Shown here in pieces: positions 44,787 through 54,978 of a stretch of DNA of 64,000 nucleotides. The first letter of the stretch is position 1; each line of letters opens with the position of its first letter. The notes below the pieces were generated by a model. The model made no database searches. It had not been told where the DNA came from and was given only the letters and a program-made list of their open reading frames with translations. Origin of the DNA: Metellina segmentata (taxonomy: Eukaryota; Arthropoda; Arachnida; Araneae; Tetragnathidae); contig OX375880.1 in assembly GCA_947359465.1 (NCBI GenBank), forward strand, positions 17,616,120 through 17,680,119. The letters run 5' to 3'. The position numbers and the translations under genes are program-made.

Positions 44787-45354
44787 AGCCACTGCGTGGT
44801 TAGCCCGGCGTTGCCCGTGCCCGTGGTGTAAGGTATTAATCTGGTGTAAAATTTTCCGCAGATTTTAAATACGTTGAAATTTTCAATCTATCTTTAGCGA
44901 TTCCGATTTTACGAAAAAAAACTTAACAATCCCAGTCAATGTGTTTTTTATTTCTTGCTCTCATTGAAAATGAGAATGGAAGCGGAAATGTAATCTGTTT
45001 CTTTTTTTAACGCAAAAGGCAGAAGATGCAATCTGTTTTTTTTTTTTTTGGAAAGACAAAGTTTACGTGACGTTACAATCTCTTGTGTATATATAAAATA
45101 TAAAAGATGAAAAAAACTTAGCATGGTTCCAAGGCCAACGTGGATAGAAAAAGTCCTCGGAGTTTGAAGAAGCCGTAGGAGAATAAAACTATTAAATTCA
45201 TTTGAAAATCTTCTAGATTAAATTTTAAATTTTCGCCGCGACCCAAAAATTTGCAAAAAATTTGGACTACCTGTGTGACAAATCTCATTGCTAAGTGTCA
45301 TAGATCATCAGGAACAAACAGACAAACAAACACTTCTTTTTATAATAGTAGAGA
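44787..45354 (+). repeat. Interspersed repeat R1, longest copy
   Basis: It starts CTAGCCACTGCGTGGTTAGC, then CCGGCGTTGCCCGTGCCCGT, and runs to CTTTTTATAATAGTAGAGA. It shares ordered landmarks with 26905-27426 and, at the 5' end, with 11137-11181 in reverse. Non-coding. It sits inside the mariner remnant. Confidence 0.7.
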
Positions 45355-46458
45355 AGAAATTATCGAGGTGTTGTTTGACAGTCTCTACTGTGTAAAAGTA
45401 TGGGTTACCCATACATCGTAGTAGGGATGTCAACTCTCGGAAAATAACCGGTTTTTGATAAACCGTTTTTTTCTTCTTCCGGTTATAACTGCCCCGGTTT
45501 AACAGTCAAAAAACCGGTTTTTAAAACAACCGGAAAAAATAAACCGATTTTTAAAAACCTCAAGGTGTTTCTATTTATTTGTATATAAAAAATTCTAAAT
45601 GTCGCTAACTGTTTTTGTTTATTACATCACAACTGTTACACAAATTCGCATTAATTTTAAAATCAACCAAAACTTAATTGTTTCAAAATGAATGTACAAA
45701 AACTAATAAAATAATTAAAACAATAGTTACCTTGTTAATATTGTTTTATCTATGCAGCCCAATATTTTTTATATACTCTGCTCATAAATACTCTAAACCT
45801 AAAAGATATTCGCGTGTACTGATTTTTTTATACTGTGATGTGATACATTAATTATATTACTATACTATACAAAAGTATAGAATTATAAATGGTTACATTT
45901 TAGACCGTTGAAAATAACTGTTATTCCAAAATTATGTTAATTCAAAACCTTTATCTATTTTTTTTTCCTAAATTTATTTCAAATTTAACAGTATTTCCGT
46001 ACTTTTAGTACTTTGAGGTAAAATGGTCAAAACGGTATTGCGATTAGCAACTTGAAGGTACTTAATCGATAGCTGATTCAACTGATCCAGAAATTTATAA
46101 AATTTTTACGGAAAAAAGTTTGAAATTTTGTGGGGGCACTCAACCCATTTATTTAAAGGGAAAAAGGAAAAAATATAGCCACCTAGTCGCATGTATTCCA
46201 ATGAATTACTGTGATTGCTATCTCGAATACATTTTTAAATCTTATTCGGTTACTTTATTGCTCGTTTTTCATTTTGTTGTGGATACTTGTCATTTCTGTT
46301 TGCGAAAACCAAAATTCAGACCATTTACATTTAAGCACGCTTATTAAAAACACGAGGCGAGTCGCAATACTCTTCTCCATAAATCAGATACAAATATATA
46401 ATAAAAAGGATAACCGAAAGCACTTTCCCAAACATTACATGCCACCGATTCAAACTCG

Positions 46459-46786
46459 GCGCCAACCGGTATGGTGGTTAAGGTGTTAGCCTCTAGATCG
46501 GAAGGTTCCTGGTTCGAATCCGGGAGCGGGCATGGATGTTTGTAAGCGTATGGTGTAGAGGCGGCTGGTGCACCTTTAATCTGTCGTGGCCGAAAGTCCT
46601 CACGTTGGGTTGGCGTGGAAGTTTGGAGAGTGGGGTGCCAGCTCAGGTGTTGCTTCGTCATCTGACCGTGGTTCAAAATTACGAGGTGTTGTCCTCGGAT
46701 CTTTCCCTTAAGGGACTGATCCCGGACCGTCGTCAATAGCCCGTTGTGTTGCTCTAGTACGACGTAAACAAAAAATTACCAATTAC
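46459..46786 (+). mobile_element. SINE-A, full length, type 1 head, young-looking
   Basis: The head is CAACCGGTATGGTGGTTAAG with B-box GGTTCGAATCC at 46512, and the tail is AAAAAATTACCAATTAC. The target duplication CAAACTCG lies at 46451-46458 and 46787-46794. It is the best reference copy in the window, ~328 bp. Confidence 0.95.
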
Positions 46787-46964
46787 CAAACTCGCCTGTA
46801 AAGATATGTGTTAGGCATCTGCTGAATTTTACATCGTAATTAAACGTGTTGTTTGGTATAACTGTACTTTAGTTCATCGCTCACCCCTTTGTTTATACCT
46901 CAACCCGCATAGACTAAAGTCGGAGATTGAGAACAAGCTATGTCACGGGAGTGGTTGAAAAAGG

Positions 46965-47151
46965 TAATTTGGTAATTTTTTATTTACGTCGTACTAGAGC
47001 AACACAAAGGGCTATTGACGACGGTCCGGGATCAGTCCCTTAAGGGAAAGATCCGAGGTCAACACCTCGTAATTTTGAACCACGGTCAGATGACGAAGCA
47101 ACACCTGAGCTGGCACCCCACTCTCCAAACTTCCACGCCAACCCAACGTGA
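46965..47151 (-). mobile_element. SINE-A, 5'-truncated
   Basis: It stops before the tRNA-like head, ending at CACGCCAACCCAACGTGA. The 12-bp target duplication GGTTGAAAAAGG lies at 46953-46964 and 47152-47163, exact. This is truncation during target-primed integration. Confidence 0.95.
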
Positions 47152-47412
47152 GGTTGAAAAAGGATATGAACTATATGTGGATCTCGGGAAAAATCGGTTA
47201 TGAAAAAAGAACCATTTGCATCCCATGAACACAAGCCACAAATATAATTTTCTTGGATTTTCGGGGCCGGTTTTTTTTTCGGTTATTAGTTTTTAAAATA
47301 ACAAACGCGGTTATAACCGTGCCAAGAAAACACCGAAAAAAACCGGTTAACCTAAACGAAAAAACCGACTTATCGGTTTAACCGGGCGGTTATTGACATC
47401 CCTACATCGTAG

Positions 47413-47745
47413 CGGCTTGCATATCCAATCTTCTTCAGATGATCATGAACTGTACATTTTGGACTATTTAGACTGCAATAGTTCCTGAACTGTGTAACGT
47501 GGATTTTCAACAATTACATCTTTTAATAGGTCCTCGTTTACAGAGGATGGTCGTCCAGAGCGGGTATCACCTTAGAGGCTGAAATTTCTACGCTTAAATT
47601 TATCAAACCACTTTCGAACTGTGGCCTCAGAAACAGCACTATGTCCATATACAGCACACATTTTGAGAGCAGTCTGACTAGCATTTTTTCCTTTCTTAAA
47701 ATAAAACAGCATAATATGACGAAAACCAACTTTCTGGTTCGCCAT
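47413..47745 (-). pseudogene. Mariner transposase, N-terminal part
   Basis: It reads MANQKVGFRHIMLFYFKKGK, then NASQTALKMCAVYGHSAVSE, ATVRKWFDKFKRRNFSL, a stop, GDTRSGRPSSVNEDLLKDVI and VENPRYTVQELLQ. This is the mariner DNA-binding bipartite HTH with the hallmark WF.KF and SGRPS linker. It ends KPL at the hAT insertion point; across the hAT a short piece RYDVWVTHTF (near 45395-45420) continues the linker toward the catalytic domain. All three catalytic aspartates are missing. Confidence 0.88.
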
Positions 47746-47900
47746 TCTTGAACTGCAGTGAAAGAAAAATTATGCCACAACACAGGCTATGATTATGCAG
47801 TGTAAGCAAAAAAATACCGATATTAAACATCTGCTTCAATCAAGGTCACTCCTTATCAGCGGTAGCAAAATACTAACAAAGCCAGCTTCGATTTGAAAAC

Positions 47901-48988
47901 TAGGGATGCGACATCGATGTCGATGTTTTCAAAACATCGATGTATTTAACATCGATGTATTGAGGTCGATGTTTTTCTTGTCGATGCTTTTACGTTGTCG
48001 ATGTTTTATTTTTAAATGAAAAAGTACCGTTATAAAAATTTAACAAATATCCAAGTAGCATAATTTTCATAATCAGCAAATTGAACATACTTTTAGACCA
48101 AAGTGGCCAAGGGTGAAGGGTCTGAAAAGTAGGGATGCGACATCGATGTCAATGTTTTCAAAACATTGATGTTTTATAAAAAAACATCGATGTATTTGAG
48201 CCGATGTCGCATCACTAGTTGCTAAACCAGTTTTAAGAAATGGAGGAAAAGTAGGGATGCGATATCGATGTCAATGTTTTCAAAACATTGATGTTTTATA
48301 AAAAAAAATCGATGTATTGGAGCTGATGTCGCATCACTAGTTGCTAAACCAGTTTTAAGAAACGGGGGGGAAATTTTAAATACACTGATTTTTAAAAACA
48401 TCGATGTTTTGCTGTCGATATAGCATTATCACTAGTTGCTAAACCAGTTTTAAGAAATGGAGGAAAAAGTTTAAATACACTGAATTTTAAAAACATCGAT
48501 GTTTTGCTGTCGAATTAGCATCACTAGTTGCTAAACCAATTTTAAGAAACGGGGGAAAAATTTTAAATACACTGATTTTTAAAAACATCGATGTTTTGCT
48601 GTCGATATAGCATTATCACTAGTTGCTAAACCAGTTTTAAGAAATGGAGGAAAAAGTTTAAATACACTGAATTTTAAAAACATCGATGTTTTGCTGTCGA
48701 ATTAGCATCACTAGTTGCTAAGCCAATTTTAAGAAACGGGGGAAAAAATTGTAAATACGCTGAATTTTAAAAACATTGATGTTTTGCTTTCAATGTAGCA
48801 TCACTAGTTGCTAAGCCAGTCTTAAGAAATTGTGTAAAAAAAAGTTCAAATACGCTGAATTTTTAAAAAAACATCGATGTTTTCAAACATCGATGTTTTT
48901 GGGGCGATGTATTATCAACATCGATGTTTTAATTTTGAACATCGATGTTTCAAAACATCGATGTTTTGCTGTCAATTTCGCATCCCTA
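47901..48988. mobile_element. hAT-type MITE of ATCGATGTT palindromes, copy 2 with internal expansion
   Basis: Ends are TAGGGATGCGACATCGATGT and ATTTCGCATCCCTA. The exact 8-bp target duplication TTGAAAAC lies at 47893-47900 and 48989-48996. Internally the terminal-type sequence recurs at 48133 and 48253 (TAGGGATGCGACATC and TAGGGATGCGATATC). A tandem array of 92-95-bp units (CACTAGTTGCTAAACCAGTT landmark at 48335, 48430, 48522, 48617, 48709, 48802) carries one AACATCGATGTTTTGCTGTC-like palindrome per unit. Confidence 0.93.
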
Positions 48989-48996
48989 TTGAAAAC

Positions 48997-49854
48997 GCGC
49001 AGAACTTTCCGGATTACCCAATATATTCTCTACGTACAGTAAACACTCTAAAAACTCATATGAGCCGATTTTGTTTACTTGTCCTATTATAAATACGAAA
49101 ATAGAAGGGGACGATAAAAAGTCTCTTTTGAAGAATCGGCGATGCAAGCGGTTTGGGGACACTTCTTGAACGACTAATTCAATTAAACACTTGTTGGAGT
49201 GAAAAATATTGTTTGACACTGCTGAACACTTTTACTGTTTCGGAATCGGCAGGTTTAGTGTAGTGCCACTTTGGAAGCAAAAACCGTTCGCTAGAAAGGG
49301 TAATTTACAAGGGTTCTTCCATATGATACCGCACAGAAAAGGGTCATTTTCGACGCCCTCCTATTTTTTTTTTCAGCTAGGCTAATTTGTTTCCAGCCAT
49401 ATATAAGAAATTCTGGAAATTTTTAGCTTCCAACTTGCGACAGTTTTTTTTTGTGTGTATATTAATTTTAAATTTGAAAATATTGGGCAATGCTTCATGA
49501 TTTTCTACTCACTAAATCTCCCTGACTCTGGACGTAATAGTCCAATCATATTGAACGAGATCTTATTTTGTAGAAAAATGTACTAACCTTTCTAATTACG
49601 AGTCAAATGACCTTTATAGTTTGTCATTCAATTTGACCTTTGACCTACAAATAATAAAATGTGTATTTTTTACTTTTCTAAAAATTCTTATGTTAAAAGT
49701 ACACTATTTATCTTTGCTATCTGAAATTTTCATAGTGGAGACAGCATGGGATCATATTACAAAATATTCGAAGTAAATAGAACTATTTAATCAGTCTCTA
49801 TAAGCACATGTACCTTTTGACCTGTTAATCCAATCAAGATGAGAGCCGATCTCA
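48997..49854. other. No recognised feature
   Basis: AT-rich sequence with short frames lacking domains. Confidence 0.5.
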
Positions 49855-50035
49855 ATCTAGATCGGAAAGTTCCAGGTTCAAATCCGGGTTAGTGCTTGGA
49901 TGTTAATAAGCGTATAGTGTAGAGACCTTAAATCTGTCGTAGTCGAAAGTTCTCACGTTGGGTTGTTGTGGAAGTTTGGAGAGTGCGTTGCCTCGTCACC
50001 TGACCGTGGTTAAAAATTACGTGGCGTTGTCCTCG
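49855..50035 (+). mobile_element. SINE-A with internal deletions
   Basis: CTAGATCGGAAAGTTCCAGG with B-box GGTTCAAATCC, then an abridged body ending GTGGCGTTGTCCTCGG, where a minus-strand copy begins. Confidence 0.85.
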
Positions 50036-50039
50036 GTAA

Positions 50040-50272
50040 ATGGTAATGTTTAATTAACGTCGTTCTAGAGCAACACAATGGGATATTGACGACGGACCGG
50101 GATCAATCTCTTAAGAGAAAGATCCGAGGACAACACCTCGTAATTTTGAACCACGGTCAGATGACGAGGTGTTGTCCTCGGATCTTTCCATTAGGGGATT
50201 GATCCCGAACTTTCGTCAACAGCCCGTTGTGTTGCTTCAGTGCAAAGTTAATTAAAACTACCATAATAATTA
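50040..50272. mobile_element. Two SINE-A 3' portions head to head
   Basis: The minus-strand portion 50040-50166 and the plus-strand portion 50167-50272 meet at CAGATGACGAGGTGTTGTCC. Together they form a ~230-bp imperfect inverted repeat, with tails outward. Confidence 0.88.
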
Positions 50273-50684
50273 CCAATCATGATGATGATTAGAGATATTA
50301 TGAGATTAATCATGGTACAATCATGAGATAGATTATTTTATAGAAAAAAAATATAACGTTTGTGACTATATATGATATGAAACAGTGCGTGAACTTTCTA
50401 ATTTTAAGGTCACTCGATTTGACCTACAATTACAAAAAGTAAATTTTATTTTTTTATAAAAATAAATGTTAAAGGTACATTATTTATATTTGCTTTCTGA
50501 GTTTCAGAGTGGGAGACGCATTGATTCATTAATTAAATTAGAAGTTAAAAAATATTTGAAATAAAATGGGGTTTGATTAGTACATGATTATAAACACCTC
50601 TATCTTTAGACCTGTTTGTCCAATTGAGATGAAAGTGCATGTTTCACAGAAAGACGTGTAACCTTTCTAATGATGAACACTAAC
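50273..50684. other. No recognised feature
   Basis: AT-rich sequence. Nothing identified. Confidence 0.45.
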
Positions 50685-50850
50685 AAAAAAATCGGCGCAC
50701 CAAGGAGCTGTCCGATTGCGATAAAAAATGGTGGAAGTGTGAAGAACATACACGGAAAAACAAACGATTCAAATTTCAGAACGAGTGAATAATTTATTTC
50801 AGAGTTTGGCCGTTACAAAGAGCGCAAGTCATTAACATGCAATGACCCCA
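50685..50850 (-). mobile_element. Tc1 3'-end fragment
   Basis: CAAAAAAATCGGCGCACCAA and, farther in, AATAATTTATTTCAGAG match in reverse the 3' end of the Tc1 element at 1680-1720 and 2766-2840. The coding region is absent. The sequence to 51299 shows nothing more. Confidence 0.65.
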
Positions 50851-51419
50851 TATATCACAAAACATAACAATATTTAAAACATTGGCATGACAACTTACCA
50901 CGCAATACTAGATATTTACGTAAATAATTGATCAATTGAGAATTATTTTGATCTGACAAACGAATTTTTGTAACTTTATTTAACTGTTTTATAAAATGAT
51001 TAAATCGTACTTCGGGATACAATTTCGTTGTTTCAATTGATCAACATAGCATGCGTAGATGTAAACATTGCATGCGTACTTTATTCAAGATTCTGCTTTC
51101 CACCGCAAATGCGGTCGTTGATCTCATGAAGACTTATCGGTATAAATTCCACGGATACTTTTGCAAATGATTGCTTCCATTTGAAACTTCAATGATTTCA
51201 ATGAAAATCTTATTAAACAATATTAGTTTTTTGTAACCGAGTCGCATTTTATTTTAATAGTATGTATAGTTAATGTCTGATATATGAAGGCAGGCAGGCA
51301 GGTCCAGGCGTCGTTAAATTAACGTCGCACTGGAACAATAAATGGGATGTAGGCGACTGTCCGGTATTAAAACCCGAAGTGTAAGATTAGAGGACAACGC
51401 GTAATTTTGAACCCCAGTC

Positions 51420-52092
51420 GCGATTTTCCAAACCCTCATAGGTATTACAACTGGGGGCGGGGCTAACCGTAACGGCCAATGATCGCGAGCGCTGGATAGG
51501 AATCGCCTTCACTACGCTAAAGACAACTGAAATCCTGTCTGATCCTGTTTGCAGTGTAATAATTATATAAGTTAGTGTTTTATGTATGCTTTTTGTTACA
51601 TCAGAATGGTCCTAAACCAGGGTTGGATACGACACCATCATCCTAAAGCAAAGGGGACGGCAGAGGGCGGAAAAATATCAGCTGGTAGTGAGTTCAGGAG
51701 TGGTTCTTAGATGATTTATGTAAAATCAACGGAAGCTTGGAAAAATATAAAAAGGGTATTAAAAATTAGGAAAAGTAATTTAGAATCATAACGAATTAAA
51801 TTGGAATTTCTTAAAAATAATTTGGAGGATCTAAAAATTTTTCCGCCAGCTGGGTTCGAACTCGGGAAGTCACCCTCCGCTGCCGAAGCCAAACTGAAAG
51901 TAAGTGACTTTAGCCATTAGGCTATTGTTGCTTCAGGAAAAGAAGCTCTTTAAAAGAAAAGATCATTTTATATTTGGTTGATTTCAGTCTCATTGGCCGT
52001 TATGGTTAGCCCTGTCCCCAGTTGTAGTATCATTGGCCGTTATGGTTAGCCCCGCCCCCAGTTGTAGTACCTATGAGGGTTTGGAAAATAGC
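51420..52092. mobile_element. Mutator-type MITE with 9-bp target duplication
   Basis: Terminal repeats of ~60 bp begin GCGATTTTCCAAACCCTCAT (left) and, inverted, GCTATTTTCCAAACCCTCAT (right), continuing through CAACTGGGGGCGGGGCTAAC. The right end holds a second, inner copy of the terminal segment (51996-52030). Flanks ACCCCAGTC (51411-51419) and ACCCCGGTC (52093-52101) form a 9-bp duplication with one difference, the size made by Mutator-like transposases. No transposase is present. Confidence 0.85.
51847..51928 (-). other. tRNA-like A-box/B-box pair inside the MITE
   Basis: On the minus strand TAGCCTAATGG (51913-51923) fits the A-box and GAGTTCGAACCC (51853-51864) the B-box of an internal RNA polymerase III promoter. 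The spacing is longer than in a tRNA, so it is more likely a SINE head or pseudo-tRNA than a functional tRNA. No cloverleaf was confirmed. Confidence 0.4.
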
Positions 52093-52329
52093 ACCCCGGT
52101 CAGATGACGAGGTCACACCTGAGCTGGAACTCCTCATCTTACACACCATGACCACATCAGGACATTGGAGGTCAATTCAGATTTAACGTGCACCAACCGA
52201 CACGACACCAGCTCTTAGTACTCGGCGGTTTTTGGTTGGATTCGAACTCGCAACCCTTCCGTTTTAAACCGTTGCCCTTTCAACTGGGCTAGTGCGAGGG
52301 CAGCGGTCATATCCAGTGCTCTTTGTGCG

Positions 52330-53077
52330 CATGGCCGAGATAACCTAACTAAGAGTCACGGATTAATATCCGAAGGAATTCGAGTTCGAAACCCGACCCA
52401 ACCGCCGCGTCGTGAACGTGGGGGTTGGTGCAGCTTCAAATGTCCTCACGTTGGCGTGGTGTGGACGTTTAGAGAGTGAGGTGCCAGCACAGGTGTTGAC
52501 TTCGTCGTCTGACAGTTATTCAATATTATGAGGTTTAGTCCTCAGATCTTTGTTGTTGTTGTTTCTCTTGCCTACACTGGCAGACCAGAGTTGTGCCAGG
52601 CCCGTCGAAGCCGGCAAGAGGCGAGGGGGTGCGCCTTTCATGTTATTGAGCCCCATTGGGAGGAAGTCTGACTTTGCTCGACATACATGACACATCCGTT
52701 TTAAAGGAAGGCCCCTTTCATACATCCATTCACTTACACATATCGTAATTTAGATCCCAATCAGGGGCCGATAACCCCCAGAGGTATTGATTTGGTATGG
52801 GAACATGGGGGACTTTGTGACCACGACCTATTTAACGTGCCCCAGTCGCCATTAGTGAACACGACGGTCTTTAGCCAGGTCGAAGCGCCGATCTCGCATT
52901 CATCAGAATTGCAGGCTCCGCCGAGGACAGAACCCACATCCCTTCTGATGCGAACCCGACGCTCTACTGAATGAGCTACCGCGGTTCCCTCAGATCTTTA
53001 CCTTGGTGGATTGATCCCGGACCGTCAGCAATAGCCCTTTGTGCTGCTCCAGTAGGACGCTAGTTAAAATACCTACA
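52330..53077 (+). mobile_element. SINE-A, type 2, split by SINE-B
   Basis: The left part has B-box GAGTTCGAAACCC and body to CCTCAGATCTTT (52551). The right part resumes at CAGATCTTTACCTTGGTGGA (52991) and ends GACGCTAGTTAAAATACC. Confidence 0.88.
52552..52987 (-). mobile_element. SINE-B, a second tRNA-derived SINE
   Basis: On the minus strand it starts GGAACCGCGGTAGCTCATTC with A-box TAGCTCATTCAGTAGAGCG and B-box-like GTGGGTTCTGTCCTC, and ends in a (CAA)n tail (GTTGTTGTTGTT on the plus strand). The exact 12-bp target duplication CCTCAGATCTTT lies at 52540-52551 and 52988-52999. Length ~436 bp. I see no second copy in this window. Confidence 0.92.
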
Positions 53078-53371
53078 TCGTACTACAATATATACCTACT
53101 ACTAAAATCGTAACATTCGGAATCGGATCGCTAACTGTCGACAATGGCCTATTATGTTGTACAGTGCGAAAATTCAACTACTTACAATTTTACTGCCTAC
53201 TTACATTACATATTTTCTTACGAATATGAACACACGAGCATACACTGATAAGCTCTTACAACTAAACGCTGTTTTCGTGTTACATTCTGGTTGCTGTGTT
53301 CGATTGTTTTTACACAATACTGGGGATGATCATAAATAAAATTACCTTCCCCTGATCTCTGTACTTGCCAC
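53078..53371. other. Nothing recognised
   Basis: Short unique-looking spacer between SINE copies. Confidence 0.45.
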
Positions 53372-53652
53372 GGTAGCTCGGTTGGAAAAGTAGCAAATAA
53401 GCAACTCGATCCAACCAAAGACCGTCGTGTTCACGAGGGCTGGTGCACGTTGAAGTCTGCCATGACCTCGCGTTGTCTTGGTGTGGGAGTATGGAGAGTG
53501 TTCTACCAGCTCAGGTGTTGCCTCATCATCTGACCATGGTTCAAAATTACTTGGTGTTGTCCTCGGATCTTTCCCTTAGAGGATTGATCCCGGACCATCG
53601 TCAATAGCCCGTTGTATTGCTCTAGGACGACGTTAAGTAAGATACCTACCTA
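53372..53652 (+). mobile_element. SINE-A, type 2 head, near full length
   Basis: The head CACGGTAGCTCGGTTGGAAA, the CCAACCAAAGACCGTCGTGT junction, the body, and the tail GACGACGTTAAGTAAGATAC. Confidence 0.88.
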
Positions 53653-53663
53653 CCCAATGTACA

Positions 53664-54054
53664 CAAGGTAATTGGTAATTTTTAGTTAGCGTAATAAGCA
53701 ACACAACGGGCTATTGACGACGGTCCGGGTAATTTTGGTAATTTTTTTAGTTAACGTCGTACCAGAGCAACACAACGGGCTATTGACGACGGTCCGGGAT
53801 CAGTCCCTTAAGGGAAAGATCTGAGGACAACACCTTGTAATTTCGAACCACAGTCAGGTGACGAAGCAACACCTGAGCTGGCACCCCACTCTCCAAACTT
53901 CCACACCAACCCAACGTGAGGACTTTCTGCCACGACATATTTAAGGTGCACCAGACGCCTGTACACCATACGCTTGCAAACATCCATGCCCGGAACAGGA
54001 TAGGAACCAGGAACCTTCCGATCTAGAGGCTAACACCACTACTATACGGGTTGG
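53664..54054 (-). mobile_element. SINE-A 3' fragment joined to a full-length SINE-A
   Basis: A 65-bp tail fragment (53664-53728, ending GACGACGGTCCGGG) abuts a full copy (53729-54054) with type 1 head, B-box region CAGGATAGGAACCAGGAACC and end ACTACTATACGGGTTGG. This resembles insertion of one copy into another. Confidence 0.9.
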
Positions 54055-54069
54055 TCAATGTACACAAAT

Positions 54070-54300
54070 GATGTAAAGGCTGCTGGTGCACCTTAAATCT
54101 GTCGCGGCCAAAAGTCCTCACGTTGGGTTGGTGTGGAAGTTTGGAGAGTGGGGTGCCAGTTCAGGTGTTGCCTCGTCATAGGACGGTCATTCAAAATTAC
54201 GAGGTGTTGTCCTCGGATCTTTCGCTTAGGGGATTGATCTCGGACCGTCTTCAATAGCCCGTTGTGTTGCTCTAGTACGACGCTAATTAAAAGTTACCAA
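54070..54300 (+). mobile_element. SINE-A, head-less
   Basis: It starts GCTGCTGGTGCACCTTAAAT and ends GACGCTAATTAAAAGTTACC. Close to the family consensus. Confidence 0.9.
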
Positions 54301-54885
54301 TGTACACAAGGAAGACGTCCCGATTCACACACCCTCTGTTCATGTACATGCACAGATCATGATCCTCCGAACAAACAACTCTCGCATTTTAACATTCCAA
54401 TATAATCCAGAATCAAACTCAACTCGAAACCTGAAAAATCGCGGAACCCCCCCCCCCTATCTCGATCATTTAAGGCGTGTCCACGGCGGACAGATTCGGA
54501 CAATTCCCCCGACCCTCGTTCGAACGAGTTAATGGATTCGTCCTCTTTCCGGCGATCAACTCCAATGATGGGTGCACGACGATAACGAGGGAGCAAATTG
54601 GAACGGACGGATTCAAACAGACCCAGGGGACCGCGGTTCACCCACGATAGATAAAAAGGGGTTTATGCCCCGCCTAATAATGGTGGTTTTCGGTATGCCT
54701 AATTTGAGTCGACTCTCTTTATCCGTTCATGGGGATTCCTTTGATCCCTTTTTCGTCGTCGATCTGGGTGGTTTTTAAATTTTGCTTTTTCGGGACGAGC
54801 AATTTTTTCCCCGTTTATAGTAATCTTAACTATTCTACCGTTTCAATCAAAAAGACATTTTCTCCAAATCCTGTTAATCGTCTGA
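54301..54885. other. Moderately GC-rich, unrecognised
   Basis: It contains a C-rich run near 54446 and open frames on both strands (54357-54641 minus, 54572-54778 plus) with no recognisable domain. It could be an eroded element or a gene fragment; I cannot decide. Confidence 0.4.
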
Positions 54886-54978
54886 CCGTGGTTGAATATT
54901 ACGTGGTGTTGTCCTCGAATCTTTCAATTGAGGATTGATCCCGAACCGTCGCCAATTGCTCAGTGTGTTGCAATAGTT
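54886..54978 (+). mobile_element. SINE-A 3' fragment
   Basis: CTGACCGTGGTTGAATATTA, ATTGATCCCGAACCGTCGCC and the remains of the tail. It runs into the minisatellite. Confidence 0.8.

Larger units (their letters stand above)
45422..47404. mobile_element. hAT element with CCGGTTTTT subterminal repeats, nested in mariner
   Basis: Ends are TAGGGATGTCAA and TTGACATCCCTA (perfect over 12). The exact 8-bp target duplication CATCGTAG lies at 45414-45421 and 47405-47412. Subterminal regions on both sides are rich in AACCGGTTTTT and AAACCGG motifs, typical of transposase-binding repeats. No transposase recognised. The interior includes two later SINE-A insertions (46459-46786 and 46965-47151). Removing both leaves about 1.45 kb of non-coding sequence. 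Confidence 0.93.
44605..47892 (-). mobile_element. Decayed mariner, split by later insertions
   Basis: The right part (47405-47892) encodes the transposase N-terminus on the minus strand. The left part (44605-44770) has a terminal-repeat-like GGGTCATCCGTAAAGTTCTG and a short C-terminal stretch (QLPNRWQKAIEQNGAYV in reverse). Between them lie repeat R1 (44787-45354) and a hAT element (45422-47404). The matching right terminal repeat was not found. Confidence 0.7.
51300..52305 (-). mobile_element. SINE-A, type 2 head, split by a Mutator-type MITE
   Basis: The tail portion 51300-51419 (TTAAATTAACGTCGCACTGG) and the remainder 52093-52305 (GTCAGATGACGAGGTCACAC to a head with GGATTCGAACTCGCAACC) are one element separated by the insertion at 51420-52092. 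Confidence 0.8.

Noticed and set aside
46495..46530. tRNA gene suggested by GGTTCGAATCC and similar B-boxes across the window
   Set aside because: Each is the head of a SINE copy with body and tail attached; none shows a complete cloverleaf with acceptor stem.
46344..46736. 130-residue minus-strand frame, and similar frames in other SINE copies
   Set aside because: They lie within SINE-A; the same nonsense peptide recurs in every copy, in both orientations.
48335..48820. Regularly spaced palindromic repeats resembling a CRISPR array
   Set aside because: The spacers are as repetitive as the repeats, there are no cas genes, the sequence is eukaryotic, and the array lies inside a MITE with 8-bp duplications.
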